A stretch of DNA of 64,000 bases from Desertimonas flava (GTDB lineage: Bacteria; Actinomycetota; Acidimicrobiia; Acidimicrobiales; Ilumatobacteraceae), in the NCBI RefSeq assembly GCF_003426815.1, contig NZ_QKYK01000001.1, forward strand, positions 1 through 64,000, in the 5' to 3' direction. Shown here one piece after another: positions 1 through 10,300 of this stretch. The position numbers and the translations under genes were made by a program. Positions within the stretch are counted from its first letter, which is position 1, and each line of letters begins with the position of its first letter. The notes under the pieces were generated by a model. The model searched no databases. It was given only the letters and a program-made list of their open reading frames with translations, and was not told where the DNA came from.

Positions 1-514
1 CCGGCGCCGCGGTGGTCGGCGCCGCGGTCGTGGCCGGCGGCGCCGCAGTGGTCGGTGCGGCGGTGGTCGGCGCGGCCGTCGTCACGGCCGGCGCCGGGAC
101 GGGGGCGGTGACCGTCGGGCCGCCGCTCGCAGCGGTGGTGGGTGCGCCCGATGTCGACTCCGTGGGAGTGGACGTCGGCGGCTCCGATGATCCCGTGACC
201 TGGGACGACGGTGGGGCGTCGAGGAGCTCGATGCCGGAGAGCTCGAGCCGGTTCTTACCGACGATCGTGAACGTCAAGCGGTAGCGCTGGCCCTTGCCGT
301 CGGCCGTACACGACAACGTCGTGCCCACGTCGGTCGAGGCCGGCTCGCTGCAGTCGATGTTCTCGAAGTCGACCTTGTACGCCTCGTAGACCTCGTCGCT
401 GGCGATGAACGCGGCCGCATCCGTCGGGTAGCGGCTGGCCGGGGCCGCGCACGCCGACACGATTGCCGCCATCGTGCCGAGCGAGGAGAGCCAGATGGTT
501 CGCCTGCCGTTCAT
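1..514 (-). CDS. Thr/Ala/Pro-rich lipoprotein, 3' end beyond window
   Basis: Reading the minus strand from an ATG at 514 gives an N-terminal signal peptide ending in a lipobox-like VSAC, so this is probably a lipid-anchored surface protein. A small globular part of about 75 residues follows, with two Cys (DC and SC), somewhat like DUF4333-type domains. The chain then becomes Thr/Ala/Pro-rich with repeats of the type TTAAP until the window edge, so the C-terminus is missing. The ATG overlaps the TGA of the upstream kinase gene (ATGA), indicating translational coupling and a shared role at the envelope. The function of the globular domain is not recognised. The Thr-rich tail may be a wall-spanning, possibly O-glycosylated linker (inference). 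Confidence 0.75.
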   Translation of the reverse strand, partial: MNGRRTIWLSSLGTMAAIVSACAAPASRYPTDAAAFIASDEVYEAYKVDFENIDCSEPASTDVGTTLSCTADGKGQRYRLTFTIVGKNRLELSGIELLDAPPSSQVTGSSEPPTSTPTESTSGAPTTAASGGPTVTAPVPAPAVTTAAPTTAAPTTAAPPATTAAPTTAAP

Positions 515-2367
515 GGGTACCTGATCGTCATCGTCGTGGTCGTGTTGTCGGAGAAGGCGATCGTGAGCACGTCGATCGAGCCGGACACCGGCTCGGCGTC
601 GAACGACAGGATGAAGAAGTCACCGCCGGACACGAAACGGACCGTGCCCGGTGAGTTGAAGATCCGCAGGATCGTCGGCCGCTCCGGTGGCGGCTGGGTC
701 GGCCCGGAGCCGGGCGGAGCCGGGGGCTGGACCCATTCGATCTGGTAGAGCGCGCTGCGGGCGGGCATACGCAGGGCGACGTCCATGACCTTCCACGCCG
801 TGAGCTGACCGTTCTCGCTGCCCACCGTCATGCATCCGGGCTCGCCGACCGGACATCGCGAGTGGAGGATGAGGCCGCCCGTCGGATCGGTGAGCGCGGT
901 GCACGCGCCCTCGATGCACTCGCTGAACGACGTCACCTTGCCCTCGACGTCCAGCTCGAAGTCCCGGAGCTCCACCTGGGTGCCGGATCCGACGTCGAGC
1001 CGGTAGCCGTTCTCGGTGGCCACGACCGGGCCGGACTCCTCGGCCGACGGGCCCAACAGGCGGGCCCATTCGGCGTAGAAGAACGCCGCCGAGTTGACCT
1101 GGGCGATCTCGGCGGGGTTGAACACGCGCGACTGGACGGCCAGGGCGTACCTCGACGGACCCGACGAGCCCTCGGCGACGGGCTCGCCGATCACGTCGCC
1201 GTACTGGTTCGTCGGCGCCGGTGGAGTCGTGGTGGTCGTCGTGGTCGGCGGCGTGGTGGTGGTGGTCGTGGTCGTCGTGGTGGTGGTGGTCGGCAGTTCG
1301 ACGTCGCGGCCGATGGCCACGTCGACCGGCGGGTTGCGCCACCGGTCGGACACGAACCAGCCGACGGCGGCGAGGATCAACACGGCGACGGTGAGGAAGG
1401 TGACGATGGGCCAGCGGCGCCGCGGGGTGGCGTCGGGCGGTTCGAGCGACGGCGGCGGGAGGTCGGCACCCGGTGGGAGCGGGCGGGCGTAGGCCTGGGC
1501 CGAGTCCGACACTTGTGTGCGCAGGGCCTGGACGAACTCCGTGCACGTGGCGAACCGGTCCTCGGGCCGCTTCGCCAGCCCGCGACGGAACACGTCGTTC
1601 AGTCCGGGCGGCAGGGTCGAGCGGAACGCCGTGATGTCGGGCGGGACCTTCTGCAGGTGCGCCATGGCGAGCGAGGTCTCGTCGGGTTCGTCGGCGAACG
1701 GCGTCCGCCCGCAAAGGATCTCGAACGCACTCGCCGCGAACGAGTACACGTCGGTGCGCTCGTCGATCGCCTGGCCGGAGATCTGTTCCGGTGACGCGTA
1801 CGAGAGCGTGCCGACGAACGTGCCGCTCTGCGGGCTGGGAGCGGGCGCCGCGCCGCCCGACTTGTCGGCGACCTTGGTGATCCCGAAGTCGACGAGAAAC
1901 GCCGATCGCGGCGTCTCGGTCATCTTCACCATGATGTTGGCCGGCTTGATGTCGCGGTGGACGGCGCCGTGGCGGTGGGCGAAGTCGACGGCGCCGGCCG
2001 CCTGCGCCAGGAGGTCCAAGCCCTCGATGACGGGGAGACCCTCGCCGCCGGGCTGGCGCTCGACCAGCTCGGCGAGGCTGATCCCGGCGATGAACTCGGT
2101 GACGAAGAACAGCGAGCCGTCCACCTCGCCCCACGTGTACACCGTGACGATGTGCGGGTGGCCGTCGAGGGCGGCGGCGATCTGCGCTTCGCGGACGAAC
2201 CGCTCCCGCACTCCGGGGTCGGCGGCATAGTCGTCGGTGAGCACCTTGAACGCCACGCGGCGCTGCAGGGACATGTCGGTCGCGGCGAAGACGGTGGTGG
2301 CGCGCCCGCGGTGGATCGTCTGATCCAGTCGGTAGTTGTTGACCATCTGGCCTGGCTGCAGCGTCAT
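511..2367 (-). CDS. Transmembrane Ser/Thr protein kinase (PknB-like) with extracellular sensor region
   Basis: Residues about 12-280 form a Hanks-type kinase with all key elements: invariant Lys41 in VAFK, HRDIKPAN with Asp139, and DFG at 160-162. It should therefore be catalytically active in the cytoplasm. A single transmembrane helix lies near residues 320-340. A poly-Thr linker follows, then an extracellular domain of about 200 residues that is not PASTA and that I do not recognise. ATG 2367 is preferred because it precedes the kinase fold directly; an upstream GTG would add about 16 unneeded residues. The gene is 618 codons, overlaps the lipoprotein gene downstream by 4 bp, and is divergent from the Thr-rich secreted protein at 2612. 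It probably senses an envelope signal. Confidence 0.9.
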   Translation of the reverse strand: MTLQPGQMVNNYRLDQTIHRGRATTVFAATDMSLQRRVAFKVLTDDYAADPGVRERFVREAQIAAALDGHPHIVTVYTWGEVDGSLFFVTEFIAGISLAELVERQPGGEGLPVIEGLDLLAQAAGAVDFAHRHGAVHRDIKPANIMVKMTETPRSAFLVDFGITKVADKSGGAAPAPSPQSGTFVGTLSYASPEQISGQAIDERTDVYSFAASAFEILCGRTPFADEPDETSLAMAHLQKVPPDITAFRSTLPPGLNDVFRRGLAKRPEDRFATCTEFVQALRTQVSDSAQAYARPLPPGADLPPPSLEPPDATPRRRWPIVTFLTVAVLILAAVGWFVSDRWRNPPVDVAIGRDVELPTTTTTTTTTTTTTPPTTTTTTTPPAPTNQYGDVIGEPVAEGSSGPSRYALAVQSRVFNPAEIAQVNSAAFFYAEWARLLGPSAEESGPVVATENGYRLDVGSGTQVELRDFELDVEGKVTSFSECIEGACTALTDPTGGLILHSRCPVGEPGCMTVGSENGQLTAWKVMDVALRMPARSALYQIEWVQPPAPPGSGPTQPPPERPTILRIFNSPGTVRFVSGGDFFILSFDAEPVSGSIDVLTIAFSDNTTTTMTIRYP

Positions 2368-2611
2368 GTGAGTGTCCACCACCCCACTGTCGAAGCCGGC
2401 TGCAGGCACCCACACGCCGACGTGAAAGCGCCCTGGACTCTACCGGGAGCAGGTCGCCGACCGAGTGCGCCCTCGTCGCCGCCGGCGTGCGCCGCCGGGC
2501 CGCGCCGGCACCGTGACAGGGTCGCCTGGCAACGAAGTAGCATCGCGGCGATGGTCGGTGGAATCCATCATGGACGGCCCTGACGCCGCGTGAGACCGGT
2601 GTGAGTTCGGC

Positions 2612-5125
2612 GTGAGTGCGAGGCTGATCGGCTCGACCGGGCGGTCCAGCCTGGTGGCCCGGTGCGTCGTGCTCGTCGTCGTCCTGGCCCTCGGGTTCGC
2701 CGTCGAGCGGGCGATGGACTCGCCCGACCGTGTCGGCGCCGCCGAGTTCGACGGGCGCACCTGGCTCGATCTCCCGGCCGGCGACGGCAACGGCAAGCTC
2801 GTGCTGGCCAACGGCATCTCCGGGCTGGTCGAGGCCCAGGCAGGAGACCCCGATCCCGACGCCTGGCCGGTCGGCATGCGGTTTGCCGGATCGGACCGAC
2901 GCTTCACCCTGCTGCAGGGCGACGGCGCGGTGGCGGTGCTCGGGGACGGCTCGCACGACGGTGCGCTGTTCGACGTGCCGGCCGACTCGACGAGTGTCCT
3001 CGGCGCCGCCGGCATCGTGACCGCCGGTGCCGACGGTGTCACCCTCCGGCGGCTGGTGCCGGACCGCTCGACCGGCGACATCGCCGCCGAGGTGGTGGCC
3101 GTCACCGGGGAGCCGGCCGCGTCGGCACCGGTCGTCGAGACCGACGGCGACACATGGGTCCTCGTCGGCTCCGACGCGTCGACGGCCGTGCGCATCGACA
3201 CCCGCGGCCGCGCCGCCGATCGCGTCGAGGTCGCGGCCGGTGCGGTCGGCCTCCTCGTGATCGACGGGCGGGTGCACGTGCGCCGTGCCGGCGGGATCGA
3301 TCCCGTGCGAGACGGATCGCCGCGTGGTGCCGCCGGCGTTGACGGCATCGCCCCCACCGTCGCCGACGCGACCGACGGAGCCTGGGCCACGGCATCAGGA
3401 CGCACGGTGACCGTCGAGGTCGACGGGGACGGGACGACGTTCGAGGCACTGGATCCGATCCGCTCGCTCGCCGTGTGGCACGGCGCGGTGTGGGCGGTGG
3501 CGGGTCATGTCGTCGGGCGTCTGGAAGGCGACGAGTTGCGCGTCATCGAGGGCGTCGACGGTCCCTTCGAGGACGTCTTCACCGACGGAGGGCGGCTGTG
3601 GTTCGTGTCGGCCACCGAAGCGATCGCCATCGACCGCCGGCAACAGGCGACGGTGTTCGCCCTGCAGGGCCTCGACGTGCAGTACTGCGTCGACACGTGC
3701 ACACCCGACGATCTCAACCAGCTGAGCGACGGCCGCTCCGACGCCGAGTCGGTCGACGATCCCGCCGACGGGTCCACCACGACGGTGGCCACCACGCCCG
3801 TCTCGATCCCGCAGATCACGACGACCACGCCGCCCACGACGCCGCCGCCGCCGCCACCACCACCACGGCCGCCGACCACGGCGGCACCGACGACCACGGC
3901 CACGACGCAGCCGCCGGTCACCGAGCCGGCGACGACGGCACGACCGACATCGCCACCGACCGCCGCCGCCGCTCCACGCCCCACCGAGCCGGCGCCCACG
4001 CAACCGCCGGCCACGGCACCTGCGATCACCGTCGCACCGACGACGTCGCTGCCGATCATCGCCGACACGATCGAGCCGATCGACCCCGGGCCGCCACAGA
4101 CGACCCGCCCACCCGAGACGACCCGCCCGTCCGACACCACTCGCCCACTCGACACCAGCCCGCCACCCGTCACGGACTTGCCCGGTGACGTCGACCTCGT
4201 GCTGTCGTTCGCCGACGGCGGCGGCGACACGACCGCCACCGAGGTGACGATCAACTACGGGTGGGACGGCCGGCGCCGAGACTGTGCCGGTGCGCTGGGG
4301 AACAGCGCGTGGGCCGACGTCGACGTCGCCGGCGCCGCCGACGAATGGTGGGGCGGGATGCTCGGGCGCGGCGACGTGCACTCGGCGTCGGTCGCCGTCA
4401 CCCCTGGGACATTGACCGTCACGCTCAGCGTCTGCGGGCGGCGCGCCACGATCACCCGGAACATCGTCGCCCCGCCGCAGACCCCACAGCTCACCGGGCT
4501 CCTCGTGACGCCCGAGGCAGTCGCCCCCGGTGATCCGTTCACGGCCACCGTCAACTACAGCTACGGCGACACCTGGCAGGCCACCGGTGCGTCGTGGACC
4601 GGTGGTCCGTGTGGAGCGGAGGCACCGCTGTCGGGCTCTCTCGAGGCGATGTCGTCCTCGGTCACCGTCCCGACGTCGATCGAAGGGACCTACTGCGTCA
4701 GCGTCATCGTGACGTTCCGTTCGACGAGTGGGGAGGAGCTGTCACCCGGCGACGCCGCCAGCGTCGACGTCACCGGTGCGACCACGCCCGCCACCTCGAC
4801 CAGCACCACGACGACGACACCCGGCGGATCGACGACCACGTCGTCGTCCACCACCTCGACGGTCACCACCAGCACCACGTCGACGACATCCACGACGACC
4901 TCGTCGACGACATCCACGACGTCCACCGTTCCGGGCGCGACGACCACGAGCACATCGACCACGAGCACGTCGACCACCAGCACGTCGACCACCAGCACGA
5001 CCCGTCCGCCGGGATCGACCTCGTCGACGTCCTCGACGACCTCCTCGACGTCGACGAGTTCCACCTCCACGACGACCACGACCTCGACGTCCACCTCCAC
5101 CTCCACCGTGGCCCCGCCCCGGTAG
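2612..5125 (+). CDS. Large secreted or membrane-anchored propeller/Ig-like protein with Thr-rich segments
   Basis: This 837-residue protein starts at a GTG with a hydrophobic N-terminal helix (signal or anchor). About 330 residues of short repeated beta-strand patterns follow, resembling a beta-propeller of the surface-protein type. A Thr/Pro-rich stretch (about residues 385-525) comes next, then two beta-rich Ig/FN3-like units with paired Cys, and finally an almost pure Thr/Ser tail of about 120 residues. No catalytic motif is visible. It is followed after 23 bp by a MoxR ATPase and a DUF58 gene. Many actinobacteria have this order (surface protein, MoxR, DUF58, transglutaminase-like protein, kinase), so it is probably a client or component of that envelope system (inference). 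Confidence 0.8.
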   Translation: MSARLIGSTGRSSLVARCVVLVVVLALGFAVERAMDSPDRVGAAEFDGRTWLDLPAGDGNGKLVLANGISGLVEAQAGDPDPDAWPVGMRFAGSDRRFTLLQGDGAVAVLGDGSHDGALFDVPADSTSVLGAAGIVTAGADGVTLRRLVPDRSTGDIAAEVVAVTGEPAASAPVVETDGDTWVLVGSDASTAVRIDTRGRAADRVEVAAGAVGLLVIDGRVHVRRAGGIDPVRDGSPRGAAGVDGIAPTVADATDGAWATASGRTVTVEVDGDGTTFEALDPIRSLAVWHGAVWAVAGHVVGRLEGDELRVIEGVDGPFEDVFTDGGRLWFVSATEAIAIDRRQQATVFALQGLDVQYCVDTCTPDDLNQLSDGRSDAESVDDPADGSTTTVATTPVSIPQITTTTPPTTPPPPPPPPRPPTTAAPTTTATTQPPVTEPATTARPTSPPTAAAAPRPTEPAPTQPPATAPAITVAPTTSLPIIADTIEPIDPGPPQTTRPPETTRPSDTTRPLDTSPPPVTDLPGDVDLVLSFADGGGDTTATEVTINYGWDGRRRDCAGALGNSAWADVDVAGAADEWWGGMLGRGDVHSASVAVTPGTLTVTLSVCGRRATITRNIVAPPQTPQLTGLLVTPEAVAPGDPFTATVNYSYGDTWQATGASWTGGPCGAEAPLSGSLEAMSSSVTVPTSIEGTYCVSVIVTFRSTSGEELSPGDAASVDVTGATTPATSTSTTTTTPGGSTTTSSSTTSTVTTSTTSTTSTTTSSTTSTTSTVPGATTTSTSTTSTSTTSTSTTSTTRPPGSTSSTSSTTSSTSTSSTSTTTTTSTSTSTSTVAPPR

Positions 5126-5148
5126 CCGACCCACACCCGAGGCGCCCG

Positions 5149-6216
5149 ATGCCCGACGATCACACCACGACCTTCGATCCCGGGGCCACCCGCCTGACCG
5201 GCGCCCTGGCCGCGTCCGGCGGGCGATCGCGGGTCATCCATGGCGCCATCACGCTGTCCGACGCCGACGTCACGTGGTTCGGTGAGACGTTCCGGCGCCT
5301 GCTCACCAACGTCGCTCGGCGCGTGCAGGGCAAGGACGACCAGATCGGCTATGCGCTCGTCGCCCTCGTCTCCGAGGGCCACCTGCTGCTCGAGGACGTG
5401 CCCGGCGTCGGCAAGACCAGCCTCGCCCGGTCGATCGCCGAGTCGGTCTCGGGCACGTGGAACCGCGTGCAGTTCACCCCCGACCTCCTGCCGTCGGACA
5501 TCACGGGAGTGTCGATCTTCAACCAGGCGAGCCGCGACTTCGAGTTCCGGCCCGGTCCGATCTTCTCCAACGTCGTCATCGGTGACGAGATCAACCGCAC
5601 CTCACCGAAGACGCAGTCGGCCCTGCTCGAGGTGATGGAGGAACGCAGCGTCACCGTCGACGGCGTCACCCACGCCGTCCCGCGGCCGTTCGTCGTGGTC
5701 GCCACCCAGAACCCCGTCGACATGGACGCCGGCACGTACGCGTTGCCCGAAGCCCAGCTCGATCGCTTCCTGCTCAAGATGGCCATGGGCTATCCCGACG
5801 CCGTCGCCGAGGCGGCGATCGTCAGCGGTCGCCACGGGGGTCCGCCCGGACCGCTCGACGCCGTCGTCGGTCTCGCCGACGTCGACCGCATGATCCGAAT
5901 CAGCTCGCTCGTGCGCACCGACCCGCAGGTGGTGCAGTACGTCGTGGCGCTCGTCCAGGCCACCCGGCAGAACGCCGACGTGCGCCTCGGCGCCAGTCCA
6001 CGAGGGACCATCGGGTTGCTGCGCGCGGCGCAGACCCTCGCCGCGGCCGAAGGTCGAGCATTCGTGACCGCCGACGACATCAAGCGCCTCGCCGTTCCCG
6101 TCCTGTCCCACCGGCTCGTCATCGCCCCCAACGCCCAGCTCCGTGGCATCACCGCCGAGCGGGTGATCGTCGATCTCCTCACCCGGCTCGCCGTGCCCGG
6201 TGGCGTGGTCGACTGA
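5149..6216 (+). CDS. MoxR-family AAA+ ATPase
   Basis: This 355-residue ATPase has a Walker A (GVGKTS, about residues 86-91), a Walker B followed by the MoxR signature (GDEINRTSPKTQ), and the typical ATQNP sensor-1 segment. MoxR proteins are chaperone-like ATPases that assist maturation of partner complexes, often with DUF58 or VWA proteins. The start is the ATG at 5149, 23 bp after the preceding stop; reading frames extending further upstream only shadow the previous gene. A DUF58 gene follows at 6246, matching the standard MoxR-DUF58 pairing. Confidence 0.93.
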   Translation: MPDDHTTTFDPGATRLTGALAASGGRSRVIHGAITLSDADVTWFGETFRRLLTNVARRVQGKDDQIGYALVALVSEGHLLLEDVPGVGKTSLARSIAESVSGTWNRVQFTPDLLPSDITGVSIFNQASRDFEFRPGPIFSNVVIGDEINRTSPKTQSALLEVMEERSVTVDGVTHAVPRPFVVVATQNPVDMDAGTYALPEAQLDRFLLKMAMGYPDAVAEAAIVSGRHGGPPGPLDAVVGLADVDRMIRISSLVRTDPQVVQYVVALVQATRQNADVRLGASPRGTIGLLRAAQTLAAAEGRAFVTADDIKRLAVPVLSHRLVIAPNAQLRGITAERVIVDLLTRLAVPGGVVD

Positions 6217-6245
6217 GGTAGCGAACGGACGCTGAGGTCCCTTCG

Positions 6246-7373
6246 ATGCGACTCACCACCCTTGGCCGAGGATTCCTCGGTGGTGGGCTCGTGCTCGTTG
6301 CGGCCGGAGCTCTGCTCGGCGTCCCGGTCGTGGTGACCGTCGGCGTGTTCATGCTCGCCCTCGTCGGGGGTGCGGCGGTCCTCGTCGCCGAGGTACCCGA
6401 CGTCAGCGTGGCGCGCGCCGCCATCCCCACCGAAGTGGACCGCGGTGGCCCGGCCGAGATCCGCCTGCGATTCCGTTCGGTGTCCACCCGACGGCCTCGG
6501 CCGCTCACCGTCATCGAGACGGTCGACGGCCAACAGCGCCTGGCCACCATCGGGCCGATCCCCGCGCAGGGGACGGACGAGCTCGCTTACGCGGTGCCCA
6601 CCGGTCGCCGCGGGGTCGTCAGGGCCGGCCCGCTCGTCGTGCGCCGCTCCGACCCCTTCGGGCTGGTGACCGCCGACCGGCGATTCACCAGCACGTGCAC
6701 CGTCAGCGTGCGGCCGCGCCACTACGCGCTGCGCATGTTGCCGTCGGGGCGCCAGCGCGACCTCGAGGGCCCGACCCGCGAGCGCTCCGAAGGCACGGCG
6801 AGCTTCCACCAGCTGCGCGAGTACGCACCCGGTGACGACCTGCGTCGGGTCCACTGGCGCAGCACGGCGCGGACGGGCCAGCTGCTCGTCAAGGAGATGA
6901 TCGACACGACCCGGCCCGAACTGCTCGTCGTGCTCGACAACCGCACATCGGCGATCTCGGCCGACGACTTCGAGCACGCCGTCGACATCGCCGCGTCGAT
7001 CGTCCGCGCCGCGGAGAACGAAGACTTCCCGACGACGCTGATGTTCGCCGACGGGGCGGGTGACATCGATCTCGACGGCCAACCCATCCCGGCGGTCGAT
7101 CGGCTCACGTCGGTGCGCCTGGGTGACGCCGACTCGCTCGCCCAGCTCGCCGACGTCATCGTCTCGCGCGGGCGCAGCCTGGTGTTCGTCACCGGCGAAC
7201 CGTCAGGCACCGACCTGATGACGCTCGCCAAGCTGGCCGTCGGCTTCTCGCCGGCGTATCTCGTCTCCGTCGTCGCCGAGCGGCATGACCCGGTCGTCGC
7301 CCCACGTGGGATGCGGGCCATCGCGTGTGCCGACCCGGAGGAGTTCGTGCACCTCTGGACGTCGCTGTCGTGA
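6246..7373 (+). CDS. DUF58 domain membrane protein
   Basis: This is a 375-residue protein. Two N-terminal hydrophobic segments (about residues 8-50) are followed by a beta-rich domain and the DUF58 hallmark YAPGDDLRRVHWRSTAR near residue 195. The C-terminal half looks VWA-like (LLVVLDNRTS). DUF58 proteins occur almost always beside MoxR ATPases and transglutaminase-like membrane proteins, as here. The biochemical role is not established for this family; an envelope assembly function is inferred from context. The stop codon overlaps the GTG of the next gene by 4 bp (GTGA), so the two are probably co-translated. Confidence 0.92.
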   Translation: MRLTTLGRGFLGGGLVLVAAGALLGVPVVVTVGVFMLALVGGAAVLVAEVPDVSVARAAIPTEVDRGGPAEIRLRFRSVSTRRPRPLTVIETVDGQQRLATIGPIPAQGTDELAYAVPTGRRGVVRAGPLVVRRSDPFGLVTADRRFTSTCTVSVRPRHYALRMLPSGRQRDLEGPTRERSEGTASFHQLREYAPGDDLRRVHWRSTARTGQLLVKEMIDTTRPELLVVLDNRTSAISADDFEHAVDIAASIVRAAENEDFPTTLMFADGAGDIDLDGQPIPAVDRLTSVRLGDADSLAQLADVIVSRGRSLVFVTGEPSGTDLMTLAKLAVGFSPAYLVSVVAERHDPVVAPRGMRAIACADPEEFVHLWTSLS

Positions 7374-10300
7374 CAGCGGTCCACAGGCGGGAACGGCGGC
7401 GCCGTCGCGGCGCGAGCGTCGACGAGCCGTCCACTGTGCGTCGTCCGCTCCACCGAGCAGCCGGCCCCGTGCTGCTCGCGGCGTGTAGCGGGCTCGCGCT
7501 GTGGCGGGCCTTCGTCCCCGGCGACCTGGTGCTCGGCCTGAGCACCGGCGTGCTGGCGGGCACGCTCGCCGGGTGGCTCGCCGCCCGGCCGTTCGCCGGT
7601 GCGGTCGGTGGCTCGGCGCGGGTCGTCGTGGCCCTCACCGCGCTCGCTGCCGGTCTCGTCGTCGTCACCGGCGACGTGCGGTCACTGGCGGACGTGCCGA
7701 CACAGTTCGCGACGTTCCTCAGCATCGGGCTCCCCGCCGACGGGCTCGAGGACCTGGCGGTCGTTCCCTACGTGGTGACGTCGACGACCGTCGCCCTCGC
7801 CGCCTGGGCGGCGCTGGGCGCGCGATTGCTGACCGCGGTACTCGTCGCCGGCGCCGGTCTCCTCGCCGCGTCGCTCCTCGCCGGTCCCGCCGGCGTGCCG
7901 CCCGCCGTCGCCGGAGCGTTCTGCGTCGTGCTCGCCGCCTGCTTGATGGGCGTGTCCCGGGTCGACTACTCCGAGCTCGAGCGACTCACCGGTCCGTCGA
8001 CGGCCAGTCGCCGCAGCATCCAGTGGTGGCGGCCCGCCGTGGTCGCGCTCCCCGCGGCCGCGGTGGCTGCGGCAGCACTGGTGATCCCCACTCCGGAGAC
8101 CTTCGACGTACGCCGCTTCGTCGCCAGCGATCTCGTCGTGGCGGCCGACGAGAACCCGCTTGCCGTCGCCGCCCGCCTCGTCGCCGACCCGCCTCGTGAC
8201 GCCGGCGATCCGGACGTGCGGGTGAGCGTCGATGGCCCGAGTCCCGGCCGGATGCGCCTCGCCGTGCTCGACGACTACGCGCCGGAGGGTTGGCATCAGC
8301 TGGCCGAGTACGCCCTGACCGGCACCCACCTCGCCGCCAGTGCCGTGGGCGATTCCCATCGGGAGTCGTCGCGGGAGACGACACGTGTCGAGGTCACCGA
8401 TCTCAACGGCCGCTCGGGACTCGTGGCCCTTCCGACGGCGGGCACGCCGCTGGAGGTCGTCGATGCCACCGGGCTCCGGTACGCCCCGGACGCCGGACTG
8501 CTCCTGCCGGTCGGTGACGGCCCGCCCGGCGACGTCGTCTATCTCGCCGCGCCCGACGAGACCCGTCCCGAGGGTCCTGGACGGCCACCGTCGGGACTCC
8601 CTCGGGCGATCGCCACATGTCCATCATCGGAACTGATCCGTGGGATCGCCCAACAGTTGACCGCCGACGTCGACGATCCGCTTCGACGGCTCGCCGCGAT
8701 CGAGGTGTGGCTCAAGTACCAGCGTCTCTACGTGGCCGAAGGTTCCGGCGGTCAGACCCTGGCGAGCGTCGAGCGGTTCCTCGGCCAGGACTTCGCGGTG
8801 GGCAACCTCGAGGTGTTCGTCACCGCGTATGCGTTGCTCGCCCGCTGCGCCGGGGTGCCGGTGCGCGTCGTGGTCGGCTATCCGTCGCCACCGGGCGACG
8901 GCGACACCGTGTTCGCCGCCGCCGACGTCACGGCGTGGGTCGAGACACCGATCGCCGGCGTGGGCTGGATCCCCGTCGATCCCGTGCCGACGCCGATCGA
9001 GCAGGATCGCATCCGCGAGCAGATCGCCGCGCGACCGGACCCAGACCCCGACGAGGTCCCCCCGGAGGCGACCACGACGACGGTGCCGTTGCAGGCGCCG
9101 CGCCCGCCGGAGTCGAGCGACTGGGGCCGGACCGCACTGCTGGTCCTGGTCGTCACCCTCGGGATCGTCGCGGCCGTCGCGACGTGGTCGTTCGCGATCC
9201 GCCGGCGAACGATCGCCCGCCGCTCGCGCGCCGCCGATCCGGCCCTCGCTGCCCTCCTCGCCTGGACGACGCTGCTCGAGCGTTTTCACGACAACCGCCA
9301 GGGCATCGGTGCCCACCTGACCGCCAGTGAGGCCGCCCGCTCGACGGCCGGGCGCGTGCCGGCGCCGGTGACCCGGATGTTGGGCGAGTTGGCCACCGTG
9401 GTCGATCGGGCCCGCTTCGACGGGGACCGCGCCACCGACGAGGACGCGGCACTGGCCTGGGCGTTGACCGACGCCTCGCTGGCCCGGCTCCCCGAGGGTT
9501 GGCTCGTGTGGTCGGCGCCGATGCGCAACCCGCGGCGCGCGCTCGCCCGCCTGCGGCTCACCAAGCGTGTGCCGCGTCGCCACCGTCGGTGGAACGGGGA
9601 GGTGCCGGCGAGCGCCGCGGTGCTCGAGACGGGCGACCGGCCCGAGATCGACGGGTACGAGGTCGTCGCCCGCACCGGTGTCGGATCGACGGCTGCCGTG
9701 TACCGGGCGACAGAGGCCAGCAGCGGGCGGGCGGTCGCCGTCAAGGTCTTCCACGTCGATCCGGCCGGCCGTGGGTTCGACCAGCAGCGGTTCCTGTGGG
9801 AGGCGCGGGTGGCCGAGACCGTCTCGGGCCAGCCCAACCTGCCCGAGGTGCTCCGGTCGGGCTTCACGATCGACGGCCGCCCCTACGTCGTGACGAAGTT
9901 CTACGAGCGGGGCACGCTTGCCCGGCGGGTGCGGATCAGCGGTGCGCTGACGGTGCCGCAGGTGAATGCCGCCGCCCGCCAGCTCGCCCAGGCGCTGCAC
10001 ACGCTTCACCAGAGCGGCGTGCTGCACGGCGACGTCCGGCCCGAGAACGTCTTCATCGACGACGACGACTCGCTCGTGCTCGGTGACCTGGGCGCCGGAT
10101 GGCTGCGCGCTGCGGGCGGACCGGCGACGATGCTGACGCCGGCCTACGCCGCGCCGGAGGTGTGGCTGGGTCACGCACCGACCGTGCGGTCCGACATCTA
10201 CTCGCTCGGGTTGACGTTGATGTTCGCGGCGACGGGTCGGCCGCCCTTCCCGGGGACGACGCCGTCGGTCGACGACGTGACCGCCGCCTTCGAGTCGGAC

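Noticed and set aside
1210-1300. Repetitive DNA suggesting a microsatellite
   Set aside because: It encodes the poly-Thr linker of the kinase at 511-2367 in frame.
620-3277. An 885-codon open frame on the minus strand
   Set aside because: It overlaps the kinase and the propeller gene in other frames, and its composition (Arg/His/Pro-rich) is typical of a shadow of GC-rich coding DNA.
4790-5110. Short tandem repeats that look like a CRISPR or satellite array
   Set aside because: They encode the in-frame Thr/Ser tail of the gene at 2612 and have no regular spacer pattern.
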